Source: Mesorhizobium waimense (GTDB lineage Bacteria > Pseudomonadota > Alphaproteobacteria > Rhizobiales > Rhizobiaceae). From it: 64,000 nt of DNA. The position numbers and the translations under genes were made by a program. The stretch lies in assembly GCF_003601975.1 (NCBI RefSeq), contig NZ_QZWZ01000014.1:113921-177920 (forward strand). The letters are read 5' to 3'. The notes beneath the pieces are model-generated. The model saw only the letters and a list, made by a program, of their open reading frames with translations, was not told where the DNA came from and did not search any database. This document shows, piece by piece, positions 1 through 8,480 of the stretch (position 1 is its first letter; each line of letters opens with the position of its first letter).

Positions 1-189
1 GTCACTTTTGTGCGACCTCAACCATTGGCGTCTTCACGGACAAAGCCCAAGACTTTGCGGCAGCGCGCAATCATCGGCTTTTCATCGGCGCCGTGACGTG
101 TTACCAGCCAGCGCCAATCCTGAAAGGGAAGAAACGAGTCGGCGCTGTCCATTGCGGTCCAGCGCTTTTTTGTATTCCGAGGACTGGCC
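1..189. promoter_or_regulatory. leader region upstream of guaB
   Basis: No convincing gene lies here; the short open frames on both strands have no recognisable product. The stretch must hold the guaB promoter and ribosome binding site. A T-run followed by a purine-rich stretch just before the ATG is visible, but no clear purine riboswitch or operator is seen. The left edge cuts the window, so the end of an upstream gene cannot be excluded. Confidence 0.3.
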
Positions 190-1692
190 ATGGCAAAAAT
201 CATCGAAACGTCCACCGGCGCGCTGGCGCTGACCTTTGACGACGTGCTGTTGCAGCCCGGTCATTCGGAGGTCATGCCCGGCGAGACCGACATCCGCACC
301 CGCATCGCCGGCGACATCGATCTCAACGTGCCGATTCTCTCTGCCGCCATGGACACCGTCACTGAGGCGAGGCTTGCCATCGCCATGGCGCAGGCCGGCG
401 GCATCGGCGTCATCCACCGCAATTTCTCGCCGGTCGAGCAGGCCGAGCAGGTGCGGCAGGTGAAGAAGTTCGAATCCGGCATGGTTGTTAACCCGGTCAC
501 CATCGGCCCCGACGCCACGCTCGCCGACGCGCTGGGGCTGATGCGCACCTACTCGATCTCGGGCATTCCGGTGGTCGAGAACGGCGGCACCGGCGGCCAC
601 AAGGTCGGCCGCCTGATCGGCATCCTGACCAATCGCGACGTGCGCTTCGCTTCCGACCCTGCGCAAAAAGTCTACGAACTGATGACCCGTGAGAACCTGA
701 TCACGGTCAAGGAGAATGTCGACCAGGACGAGGCCAAGCGGCTGCTCCACCAGCACCGCATAGAAAAGCTGGTCGTCGTCGACAGACAAGGCAATTGCGT
801 CGGCCTGATCACCGTCAAGGACATCGAGAAGTCGCAGCTCAACCCGCACGCCACCAAGGATGCGCAGGGCCGCCTGCGCGCCGCCGCCGCCACCAGCGTC
901 GGCGATGACGGCTTCGAGCGCGCCGAGCGGCTGATCGATGCCGGCGTCGACCTCCTCGTCATAGACACCGCGCACGGCCACTCGCAGCGCGTTCTCGATG
1001 CCGTGACGCGGGCCAAGAAGCTCTCCAATTCGGTGCGTATCCTGGCCGGCAATGTCGCCACCGCCGAAGGCACGCAGGCGCTGATCGATGCCGGCGCCGA
1101 CGCCGTCAAGGTCGGCATTGGCCCGGGCTCGATCTGCACCACCCGCATCGTCGCCGGTGTCGGCGTGCCACAGCTTTCGGCCATCATGTCGGCGGTCGAG
1201 ACGGCGCACAAATCGGGCGTCTCGGTGATCGCCGACGGCGGCATCAAATATTCGGGCGATCTCGCCAAGGCGCTCGCCGCCGGCGCCAGCGCGGCCATGA
1301 TCGGCTCGCTGCTCGCCGGAACCGACGAAAGCCCGGGCGAGGTTTATCTGCACCAGGGCCGCTCCTTCAAGGCCTATCGTGGCATGGGCTCGGTCGGCGC
1401 CATGGCCCGCGGCTCCGCCGATCGCTACTTCCAGGCCGAGGTCCGCGACACGCTGAAACTGGTTCCGGAGGGCATCGAAGGGCAGGTTCCCTACAAAGGA
1501 CCTGTGTCTGGCGTACTGCACCAGCTTGCGGGCGGCCTGAAAGCCGCTATGGGTTATGTCGGCGGCCGCGACCTTGCCGATTTTCGCGACCGCGCCACTT
1601 TTGTGCGCATATCCAACGCCGGACTTCGTGAAAGCCACGCCCATGACGTCACGATCACCCGCGAAAGCCCGAACTATCCGGGCGGACTTTGA
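190..1692 (+). CDS. guaB: inosine-5'-monophosphate dehydrogenase
   Basis: Oxidises IMP to XMP with NAD+, the first committed step of GMP synthesis, in the cytoplasm. The 500-residue protein has the full family layout: an N-terminal barrel part (TFDDVLL, residues 15-21), two CBS domains inserted at about residues 98-215, then the rest of the barrel with the catalytic loop GSICTTR (Cys316) and the flap region with YRGMGS. Length equals that of typical bacterial GuaB. The ATG at 190 follows the leader directly and matches the usual N-terminus. The stop at 1690-1692 lies in a 9-bp tandem repeat shared with the next reading frame. Very sure. Confidence 0.97.
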   Translation: MAKIIETSTGALALTFDDVLLQPGHSEVMPGETDIRTRIAGDIDLNVPILSAAMDTVTEARLAIAMAQAGGIGVIHRNFSPVEQAEQVRQVKKFESGMVVNPVTIGPDATLADALGLMRTYSISGIPVVENGGTGGHKVGRLIGILTNRDVRFASDPAQKVYELMTRENLITVKENVDQDEAKRLLHQHRIEKLVVVDRQGNCVGLITVKDIEKSQLNPHATKDAQGRLRAAAATSVGDDGFERAERLIDAGVDLLVIDTAHGHSQRVLDAVTRAKKLSNSVRILAGNVATAEGTQALIDAGADAVKVGIGPGSICTTRIVAGVGVPQLSAIMSAVETAHKSGVSVIADGGIKYSGDLAKALAAGASAAMIGSLLAGTDESPGEVYLHQGRSFKAYRGMGSVGAMARGSADRYFQAEVRDTLKLVPEGIEGQVPYKGPVSGVLHQLAGGLKAAMGYVGGRDLADFRDRATFVRISNAGLRESHAHDVTITRESPNYPGGL

Positions 1693-2320
1693 TCAGGCCG
1701 ATCGGGCCGATCAGCCCGATCAACGGGATCGCTACCTATTTTGGCGTAATCTGACGGCGACTGTGCTCAGGCTGTCGCGCCACGCTGCCGCGCTTTGTGT
1801 CGCGACGGCGGCCGTCTTCGTCGCCATGACGGCGCTGGAATTCCTCTATTTCCGCAGCCTGAGCGGCGGGCTGCCGTCGCTCGACATGCGCCTTGCCGGC
1901 TTCACTCCGGACGAGGGCATGGCCTGGCTGACGGCGCTTGGCCGGCGCGGCGGCGAGATCATCCTGGTCTGGCACTACCTGACCTTCGATCTGCTGTTCC
2001 CGGCGTTGCTGTCGCTGACCCTGGTCAGCCTGATTCTTGCAACCGGGCGGCAGCTGAGGAATTTCCGGGCGATGCCGGCGACGCTTCAGGCGCTGTTCGC
2101 GATCGTGCTCGTGCTGCCCTACACGCTCGCCGATTACGCCCAGAACTTCGCCGTGGCGCGGCTCCTGTCCGATTTCCAGTCGGCCAATCCCGATTCGCTC
2201 GCCTTCGCCTCTGCGCTGACCGTCACCAAATTCGCGCTGCTGGCAGTACCCTTCGCCGTCATTGCGGTCTTTTACCTGGCCGGCCAGCGGCGATCCGCTG
2301 AGGGCGGGGAGCAATCGTGA
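1643..2320 (+). CDS. multi-pass membrane protein of unknown function
   Basis: About 225 residues if the ATG at 1643 is used, which overlaps guaB by 50 bp; the frame stays open to 1556, and an in-frame GTG at 1763 would avoid the overlap, so the start is uncertain. Four hydrophobic segments are visible (roughly residues 40-65, 105-130, 145-165 and 190-215), suggesting an inner-membrane protein. The N-terminal part encoded by the 9-bp repeat is Asp/Gln-rich and probably not structural. It is translationally coupled to the MAPEG gene through a 4-bp GTGA overlap. No family was recognised. Confidence 0.7.
   Translation: MTSRSPAKARTIRADFDQADRADQPDQRDRYLFWRNLTATVLRLSRHAAALCVATAAVFVAMTALEFLYFRSLSGGLPSLDMRLAGFTPDEGMAWLTALGRRGGEIILVWHYLTFDLLFPALLSLTLVSLILATGRQLRNFRAMPATLQALFAIVLVLPYTLADYAQNFAVARLLSDFQSANPDSLAFASALTVTKFALLAVPFAVIAVFYLAGQRRSAEGGEQS
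1691..1727. repeat. short tandem repeat, four 9-bp units
   Basis: Four head-to-tail copies of a 9-bp unit beginning GATC (GATCAGGCC, GATCGGGCC, GATCAGCCC, GATCAACGG) plus the start of a fifth lie across the guaB stop codon and the possible N-terminus of the next gene. In the second frame they encode an Asp-rich string. Confidence 0.8.
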
Positions 2321-2736
2321 ATCAGACTGCGATCTTCTGGCCCGTTCTGGCGCATGTGCTGCTTGTCTATATCGTCTATCTCGTGATGGCCCGGCGCCGG
2401 TATTTTGCCGTCAAGTCCGGCGAGGCGAAGGTCGGTCAGTACAAGGTGCGTTCGACCGAGCCGGCCTCCAGCGTCACCGTCGCCAACAATTTGATCAACC
2501 AGTTCGAACTGCCGGTGCTGTTCCATGCGCTCTGCCTGGCGCTTTTCGTCACCAACGGCGTCAACTACCTGACGCTGGCGCTGGTGTGGATCTTCATCCT
2601 GTCGCGCTATGTCCATGCCTGGGTGCATCTGACCAGCAACCGGGTGATGTTGCGCAGCCGCGCCTTCTTCTTCGGCGCGGTTGTCCTGCTGCTGGCCTGG
2701 ATCTGGTTCGCGTTCCACCTGCTCGGGGTGGTCTGA
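2317..2736 (+). CDS. MAPEG family membrane protein
   Basis: A 139-residue protein with about four hydrophobic helices, matching the length and layout of MAPEG proteins (membrane-associated eicosanoid/glutathione metabolism). The segment NNLINQFELPVLFHALCL around residues 55-72 fits the family's typical N-x-x-N/E-x-x-P pattern in helix 2, and RYVHAWVH at about 92-99 fits the later arginine-bearing helix. It starts at GTG inside the GTGA overlap with the upstream membrane gene, so the two are probably cotranscribed. The substrate is unknown; bacterial members are often annotated only at family level. Confidence 0.85.
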   Translation: MNQTAIFWPVLAHVLLVYIVYLVMARRRYFAVKSGEAKVGQYKVRSTEPASSVTVANNLINQFELPVLFHALCLALFVTNGVNYLTLALVWIFILSRYVHAWVHLTSNRVMLRSRAFFFGAVVLLLAWIWFAFHLLGVV

Positions 2737-2740
2737 GCCG

Positions 2741-2792
2741 CCTTTGCCCTCCCCCGGAGGGTCGCTCCGCAAAGCGGAGCGGGGTGGGGGTA
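2741..2792. repeat. extragenic palindrome between convergent genes
   Basis: A strong hairpin, CGCTCCGC-AAA-GCGGAGCG at 2763-2781, lies between outer C-rich and G-rich arms (CCCTCCCCC and GGGGTGGGGG). It fills the space between the convergent MAPEG and rnd genes. This type of element recurs in Mesorhizobium genomes from general knowledge. It may also stop transcription from both sides, although it lacks a T-run. Confidence 0.6.
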
Positions 2793-2798
2793 CAGCGC

Positions 2799-3953
2799 CT
2801 ACAAATCGAACAGCGCGATCTTGCGCTTGTCGAACTTGATGCCGATCTCGCCGCGCACCAGCTTCAACGCCGCCTCGCCGAACACGGCCCGCCGCCAGCC
2901 CTGCAGGGCCGGAACGTCGGCGGCCTCGCCCTCGGCGGCAATGCGGTCGATGTCGTCGCTGGAGGCAAGCACCTTCGACGCCACGCCTTCCTTTTCGGCG
3001 ACGATGCGCAAAAGCACTTTGAGCAATTCCGACGCGGCGTTCGAGCCTTCCGGCGGCTGGAAACTCTTCGGCAGCTTCGGCATTTCTTCCTTCGGTAGGG
3101 CGAGCGCGGTGTTGACCGCGCCGAGCAAGGCGGTTGCCGTCGCCGAGCGCTCCCAGCCTTTCGGCGTCGTGCGCAGGCGGCCAAGTCCCGCCGCATCGCG
3201 TGGCGCCTGCTGCGCGACCTCGTAGATCGCGTCGTCCTTCAGCACCCGTCCGCGCGGCACGTCGCGCTCGCGCGCCTCGCGCTCGCGCCATGCGGCCACT
3301 GCCTGCACGATCGCCAGTTCCTGCGGCTTGCGCAGCCGCATCTTCAGCCGCTTCCAGGCGTCCTCCGGGTGCGGATCGTAGGTCTCGCGCGAGGTCAGCA
3401 CCTCCATTTCCTCGTTCAGCCAATGGGCGCGGTTTTCCCGCACCAGTTCGGCGCTGAGGTGCTGGTAGACCTCGATCAGGTGGGTGACGTCGGCCAGCGC
3501 GTAGTCGAGCTGCTTGTCGGACAAGGGACGATGCCGCCAGTCGGTGAAGCGCGAGGACTTGTCGAGCCGGGCGCCGGTGATGCGCTGCACCAGCTGGTCG
3601 TAGGAGACGCTGTCGCCGAAGCCGCAGACCATCGCCGCCACCTGGGTGTCGAACACCGGATGCGGCACGAGATCGCCGAGGTGAACGATGATTTCGATGT
3701 CCTGCCGCGCCGCGTGGAAGACCTTGACCACCGCTTCGTTGGCCATCAGCCGGAAGAACGGTTTCAGGTCGATGTCGGGCGACAGCGGATCGATCAGCGC
3801 CGTCACGCCCGGCGCCGCCATCTGGATCAGGCAGAGAATCGGCCAGAAGGTCGTTTCGCGGATGAATTCGGTGTCGACGGTGACGAAATCCGACTTTTCG
3901 AACGCGGCGACAACGGTCTCGAGTTCACTTTGGGTGGTGATGACGTGCATCAA
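2799..3953 (-). CDS. rnd: ribonuclease D
   Basis: A 3'-5' exoribonuclease that trims tRNA precursors. The 384-residue protein opens with exonuclease motif I (VDTEFIRE, Asp27 and Glu29), followed by motif II around FHAARQD and the DEDDy motif III in LDYALADVTHL. An HRDC-type helical region lies at about residues 210-290 (EAWKRLKMR to WERSATATALL). The length is normal for RNase D. The N-terminus MMHVITTQSE fits the family. It is monocistronic and convergent with the MAPEG gene. Confidence 0.95.
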   Translation of the reverse strand: MMHVITTQSELETVVAAFEKSDFVTVDTEFIRETTFWPILCLIQMAAPGVTALIDPLSPDIDLKPFFRLMANEAVVKVFHAARQDIEIIVHLGDLVPHPVFDTQVAAMVCGFGDSVSYDQLVQRITGARLDKSSRFTDWRHRPLSDKQLDYALADVTHLIEVYQHLSAELVRENRAHWLNEEMEVLTSRETYDPHPEDAWKRLKMRLRKPQELAIVQAVAAWREREARERDVPRGRVLKDDAIYEVAQQAPRDAAGLGRLRTTPKGWERSATATALLGAVNTALALPKEEMPKLPKSFQPPEGSNAASELLKVLLRIVAEKEGVASKVLASSDDIDRIAAEGEAADVPALQGWRRAVFGEAALKLVRGEIGIKFDKRKIALFDL

Positions 3954-4023
3954 ATCGCTTTTGGCATCATATTAGGTCTCTTTCAATTTCAGCCGCGCGG
4001 GCTTTCGTCAAGCCGCCGCACGG

Positions 4024-5268
4024 TCATGTGTCCGTCGATCCATCGGAATCACCGTTCCGCCGCGCCAGCCGCGCGAACACCGTCGATGTGCGCAACAGCG
4101 CGGTAAACCGGCTGCGGTGGCCCGCCGGCACGCCGGAGCGGACGTGCATCCGGTAGAGGATCACCATGATGAGAATGGCGTACACAAGAGCGCTGAAAAC
4201 AAACAGGGCGCCCGGTCCGAAATATTGCATCGCTGTCGAGGCCGCGAACGGGCCGCCGATGGCGCCGAAGGAATAGAACAGCATCAGCGCCGCATTGATC
4301 AGCACGAACTCGCCCTTGTCGGCGCGATCGTTGGAATGCGCCGCCGACAGCGAATAGAGCGGCATGGCAAAGCTGCCGAAGATGAACACGATGACGAAGT
4401 TGAGGAACGGGTCGTTGCCGGGAATGAACGCCAGCGCCAGCGCCGCAAGCATGGCGCAGCAAGTCGTCGCCAGGAGCACCGTGCGCCGGTCCCGGCGATC
4501 GGAGAGGTAACCCAGCGGATACTGGATGAGGGCGCCGCCGAAGATGCCGACGCTGACGAAGGTGACGACGTCGGCCACCGACATGCCGAGCTGTTCGGCA
4601 TAGACCGGCGACAGCGTGCGGAAGGCGCTGTTGGTGACGCCGACGCAGATGCAGCCAAAGCAGCCGAGCGGCGAAATCCGCCAGACGCGCGCGAGGTCCA
4701 GCTTGACGTCTTCCGGCGGCGTCGGGTTGGAGCGGTCGCCGAGCGATACCGGCACCAGCGACAGCGTGATCATCATCGACATGATGGCGAAGATGGTGAA
4801 GCCGCCGGCGCCGAAGACCGGGATCAGGAACTGCGCTGACGTCACCGAGCCGATATCGACCATGCGGTAGATGGCAAGCACCCGCGCGCGGTCCTTGTTG
4901 GTGACGCCGGAATTGAGCCAGGCTTCCATGACCGTGAACAGGCCGGCGAAGCAGAAGCCGCCGGCAAAGCGCACCGCGCACCACATCACCGGGCCGATGA
5001 CCAGAACCAGCAGCAGCGTGCCGGCCGATGCGGTCGCCGCCAGCGCGGCGAAGGTCCTGACATGGCCGACCGCCTTGAGGATGCGGGTGACCGCCAGGCA
5101 GCCAAGCAGGAAGCCGGCGAAATAGAATGTGCCCAGCAGGCCGATGGTTGTGGCGGAAAAGCCTTCCTGGGCGCCGCGCAGCGCGATCAGCGTGCCCTGC
5201 AGCCCATTGCCGCCAAGCAGGATGCCGGCGGCGATGAGGAGCGGGATCAGCGGGCGGATGGAAGACAT
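4024..5268 (-). CDS. MFS transporter, YcaD-like
   Basis: About 414 residues with some 12 hydrophobic segments. The first half carries the inter-helix signature around LGCLAVTRILKAVGHVR, the second half the repeat YPLGYLSDRRDRR, typical of major facilitator proteins. The overall look (MEAWLNS near helix 5) resembles the YcaD/UMF subgroup, whose substrates are unknown. The frame is open to 5358, but the hydrophobic N-terminus begins at the ATG ending at 5268, which I chose; the Shine-Dalgarno before it is weak. Confidence 0.85.
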   Translation of the reverse strand: MSSIRPLIPLLIAAGILLGGNGLQGTLIALRGAQEGFSATTIGLLGTFYFAGFLLGCLAVTRILKAVGHVRTFAALAATASAGTLLLVLVIGPVMWCAVRFAGGFCFAGLFTVMEAWLNSGVTNKDRARVLAIYRMVDIGSVTSAQFLIPVFGAGGFTIFAIMSMMITLSLVPVSLGDRSNPTPPEDVKLDLARVWRISPLGCFGCICVGVTNSAFRTLSPVYAEQLGMSVADVVTFVSVGIFGGALIQYPLGYLSDRRDRRTVLLATTCCAMLAALALAFIPGNDPFLNFVIVFIFGSFAMPLYSLSAAHSNDRADKGEFVLINAALMLFYSFGAIGGPFAASTAMQYFGPGALFVFSALVYAILIMVILYRMHVRSGVPAGHRSRFTALLRTSTVFARLARRNGDSDGSTDT

Positions 5269-5452
5269 GAAGGAAAGGCGATCACTTTTCGTTGACCCTT
5301 CTTGAACCATCGCTACCGCCAATGCCAGCGGCAATTCCCGGCAGCGTTGAGCCAACAAGGCAGCCCGGCTGGTTCCAACGGAAAGCAGCTTGGCCGTATT
5401 CCGCGGTGCTTGCTACACTCCACGGGGCTCGTCACACAGGGTGGGATTTTCC

Positions 5453-6247
5453 ATGTCAGGCTATTTCGGCACGAAGCTTCAGCAGCGCCTGCAAGCTGAG
5501 GCTGAGGCGAGTATCGACTTCATCAGGACGACCCCCGGCGCGTGCCAGACTGGGCGCACAACGGGGTGCGATGATCCCGATCAGTTCGGGTGGGAACTGA
5601 TCGACAAGATCCTCAATCGCGACGGCATCTTCGGTTTTCGTATGATACCTCCAGGCAAGGTGGACGAACTCAGGTCGCGATTGGCCAAGAGGGGCTACCG
5701 TTTCGACACTTGGGACGTGTTCGTGGCCGACCAGGCAAGTGCCCTGGTGGCATCGGAAGCGATCGTAGGCCGAGGATTGCCCGACGGATTTGTCGACAGA
5801 GAAAAGCCGACCGAGCCGGATGGTGAGTATACGGCCCACATCCAGGCGCTCATGGCGGTGTCGGGCGTGGTGCCATTTTCGGGATCACTGCTGGCCGGAA
5901 CCTTGGGGCCGGCGACGACGGTGGTGGTGGGCGACGAGACAGGAGCTGTCGCGGCAACCGCGCATGGCTACTTGCCTCACAATCCCTACAGTGCCTATCA
6001 CCGATATGCATGGGGCGGACTGGTTGCGGTCGCGCAATCGCATAGGGGCCGAGGGCTCGGCGCCTACATTAACGCTCGCATGATCCTCAATGTGTTTCGC
6101 AATCTGCATGCAACGCACATCTATGAGCTCGTATCGGCATCGAACATGCCGTCCCGGCGAATGGTGGAATCATGCGGACTTCGTCCAGATCCGGCCGTCG
6201 TGTGTGGGGCTGCCATGCCTGGTGAAAGTGCGCGCTTCACCCATTGA
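5453..6247 (+). CDS. GNAT family N-acetyltransferase
   Basis: About 264 residues. The C-terminal half has the acetyl-CoA binding motif A of GNAT enzymes, VAVAQSHRGRGLGAYINA, followed by YELVSASNMPSRRMVESCG, a typical motif B end. The N-terminal half (DDPDQFGWELIDKILNRDG...) is a larger extension that may be a second, degenerate GNAT fold. The ATG at 5453 was preferred to the further upstream start at 5390 because the protein-like sequence starts there. Standing alone between two MFS genes of opposite strand, its substrate cannot be inferred. Confidence 0.8.
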   Translation: MSGYFGTKLQQRLQAEAEASIDFIRTTPGACQTGRTTGCDDPDQFGWELIDKILNRDGIFGFRMIPPGKVDELRSRLAKRGYRFDTWDVFVADQASALVASEAIVGRGLPDGFVDREKPTEPDGEYTAHIQALMAVSGVVPFSGSLLAGTLGPATTVVVGDETGAVAATAHGYLPHNPYSAYHRYAWGGLVAVAQSHRGRGLGAYINARMILNVFRNLHATHIYELVSASNMPSRRMVESCGLRPDPAVVCGAAMPGESARFTH

Positions 6248-6278
6248 CCGCCTGGGGGCTTAATGACGGGAGACCAGT

Positions 6279-7508
6279 TTATGCCTCGCCGGCCAGCGCC
6301 AGTATTTTCTGGGCGGGGTCGGACGTTTCGCCCGCCGGAGCAGCAGGCTTCTCCGAAGGCGCCCTTCGCCCAAGCGACCCTGCGGTCAGCAGGCTGAGGA
6401 CGATGAACGGGATACCGATGGCAAAGGCCGAGCGGATTCCCCAATGGTCCGAGACGAAGCCAAGCAGCGGTGGGCCGAGCAGGAAGGCGACGAAGGAGAT
6501 CTGCGACAGCGCCGCGACATTGATTGCCGCGGGGCGATCCGTCCGCTGGGCGGCGGCGGAGATCGCCAGTGGGAAGAGGGCGCTGCTGCCGATGCCCAGC
6601 AGCGCGAAGCCCAGCATGGACAGGAACGGGGCAGGTGACAGGAAGACGAGCAGCACGCCCGCCGCCATGCTCGCCAGCAGCGCGCGCGCCACACCGCTTG
6701 GCGAGTGGCGGTCGACAAAGCTGTCGGCGAAGAAGCGCGTGGTCGCTTGCGAGAATGCGAACAGCGCCAGGGTGAATCCAGCGACGAAGGGACCAGATTC
6801 GAACACGGTGCGCATATAGATCGCCGACCAGTCGATGCTGGCGCCTTCCAGCAGCATCGCCGACAGCGTCACCGCGACGAGGGCGAGGATCGGCAATGTC
6901 GGCCTTGCCAGCCTGGGTGCCTTGTCGCCATTGCCGGCGAAGCGGCTCGGCGCCGGTTCGTAGCCGCCGAGAAACAGCGCCATCGATATCGCCACCATCG
7001 GCACGACAAGAGCCAGATGGAGTTGCGGCGATATGCCGAGATGGCCGAGCGCCGCGCCGAACAGGCCGGCGCCGAAGAAGCCCATGCTCCAGAACGAATG
7101 CGCCCGGTTCATGATCCGTCGTTTCAGCAGGAATTCCGTTCTGTCGGCCTCGACATTGAGCATGATCTCGATGCTGCCGATCATCAGGCCCACCGGAAAA
7201 AGCATCAGGAACAGCGCTACAGGCCCCGGCGCATGCACCGCGATCGCATAGGCTGCCGCCACCAAGGGCACCAGCCCGAGCAGCGCGCGACGGAAGCCGA
7301 CGCGCTCCAGTATCGGCGTCGCCAGCGTCAGCGCGGTCAAGGTGCCGATCGGTGTTCCGATCAGGCTGAGCCCGAGCGTGCCGTCCTCTATGCCCATGGC
7401 ATGCTTGATGTCCGGCAGTCGCGGGAAGATGTTGCCCATGGCGAACGAATAGATCGCAAACCCGGCATAGACCCGGTGTTGAGGGGCAAGGCTGAGGCCA
7501 AAGGTCAT
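6279..7508 (-). CDS. MFS transporter, controlled by the divergent DeoR gene
   Basis: About 409 residues and 12 hydrophobic helices, with an MFS-like loop at RVGFRRALLG and a second at FVDRHSPSGVARA. The chosen ATG (ending at 7508) starts a sensible hydrophobic N-terminus (MTFGLSLAPQHRVYAGFAIY); the longer open frame upstream would run over the divergent regulator. Divergence from the DeoR-type repressor, with repeated operator-like sequences between them, suggests repression by that protein and release by a sugar-phosphate-like ligand. The substrate is unknown. Confidence 0.87.
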   Translation of the reverse strand: MTFGLSLAPQHRVYAGFAIYSFAMGNIFPRLPDIKHAMGIEDGTLGLSLIGTPIGTLTALTLATPILERVGFRRALLGLVPLVAAAYAIAVHAPGPVALFLMLFPVGLMIGSIEIMLNVEADRTEFLLKRRIMNRAHSFWSMGFFGAGLFGAALGHLGISPQLHLALVVPMVAISMALFLGGYEPAPSRFAGNGDKAPRLARPTLPILALVAVTLSAMLLEGASIDWSAIYMRTVFESGPFVAGFTLALFAFSQATTRFFADSFVDRHSPSGVARALLASMAAGVLLVFLSPAPFLSMLGFALLGIGSSALFPLAISAAAQRTDRPAAINVAALSQISFVAFLLGPPLLGFVSDHWGIRSAFAIGIPFIVLSLLTAGSLGRRAPSEKPAAPAGETSDPAQKILALAGEA

Positions 7509-7547
7509 CGCGGTGCTTTCAGCGAACGGCTCGGTACACCCCGCTTC

Positions 7548-7580
7548 TTGCACAAACATGCAAAACATGCAAGAACGTGC
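7548..7580. promoter_or_regulatory. putative DeoR-family operator with direct repeats
   Basis: Between the MFS and DeoR genes, ACATGC occurs at 7556-7561 and 7565-7570 and ACGTGC at 7575-7580, i.e. three near-identical hexamers at 9- and 10-bp spacing, preceded by TGCACA. DeoR-family proteins often bind repeated short sites on one DNA face. The site sits about 20 bp before the regulator's ATG, so it could control both divergent genes. Operator function is inferred. Confidence 0.55.
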
Positions 7581-7601
7581 AGGAAGAAACAGGATCATGC
7601 G

Positions 7602-8360
7602 ATGCTCACCGATGAACGGCACCAACTCATCCGCGACCGGCTTGCGGCGGAGGGGAGGGTACTGGCCGGGGAGTTGGCGAGCCGCTTCGGCGTTTCGGAA
7701 GATACGGTCCGGCGCGACCTGAGGGAAATGGCAAAGGCCGGGCAATGCCGCCGCGTCTATGGCGGCGCGGTCGCGGCAGCACTTTTCGCCGCCGCGCCGG
7801 TCAGCCTGCGCGGTAGTCATGCGATCGAGGAGAAGATGCGGCTGGCGCGCGCGGCGGTAACCCTGCTCTCCAGCGGTCAGAGCCTGTTCATCGACGGCGG
7901 CACCACCAACGCCGCGATCGCCAGGGCCATTCCGCGCGACCTCGAACTGACCATAGCCACCAATTCGCTCAGTGTCGCTTCGGCTCTCTCCGAACACGCC
8001 TTGGTCGAACTGATCGTGCTGGGCGGCAGGTTCGACCGCAACCTAGGAACCTGCGTCGGCGCCGATACGCTGGCTGCCGTCGCGCAGCTCGGCGCCGACC
8101 TGTTTTTCCTGGGCTCCTGCGGTCTCGATGCCTCGCGCGGCGTGACGGCGTTCGATTCGGCGGAGGCCGAGGTGAAGCGGGCCATGGCCAGGAACAGCGC
8201 CGGCATCGTCATCGCCGTCACCAACGACAAGCTGGCCACCGCGGCGCCTTATCGCGTCGCTGGGCCCGAAGCGATCCGCCATCTGGTGGTCGAAAAAACC
8301 GCGCCGGCCGTTACCCTCGCCGATTTCGAGCGTCAGGGCGCTGAAATCCGCTTCGCCTGA
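7602..8360 (+). CDS. DeoR/GlpR family transcriptional repressor
   Basis: 252 residues. The N-terminal winged helix-turn-helix reads LASRFGVSEDTVRRDLREM (about residues 20-39), the family signature. The C-terminal sugar-phosphate sensor domain carries the FIDGGTTNAAIA and LGGRFDRN motifs of DeoRC. The ATG at 7602 is preceded by AGGAAG at a workable distance and begins the canonical MLTDERHQLIRDRL. It is divergent from an MFS transporter and probably autoregulated through the repeats at 7548-7580. The effector is not deducible. Confidence 0.92.
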   Translation: MLTDERHQLIRDRLAAEGRVLAGELASRFGVSEDTVRRDLREMAKAGQCRRVYGGAVAAALFAAAPVSLRGSHAIEEKMRLARAAVTLLSSGQSLFIDGGTTNAAIARAIPRDLELTIATNSLSVASALSEHALVELIVLGGRFDRNLGTCVGADTLAAVAQLGADLFFLGSCGLDASRGVTAFDSAEAEVKRAMARNSAGIVIAVTNDKLATAAPYRVAGPEAIRHLVVEKTAPAVTLADFERQGAEIRFA

Positions 8361-8480
8361 ACAGTCGGCGCCGCGCACCGGAACCGCCCGCTTGCCTTGA
8401 CAAAGCCGGCCTCTCATGCGCTTTTCGCGCAAATTTTCCGAGCCGGCCCGTCGGCCTGCAACCAGTTCCGGACTTCACCC

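Noticed and set aside
82..1644. Long minus-strand open frame (520 codons) opposite guaB
   Set aside because: It is an antisense shadow of guaB; no domain pattern, and G+C-rich genomes make such frames common.
1691..1727. CRISPR-like repeat array
   Set aside because: Units are only 9 bp, adjacent, and without spacers.
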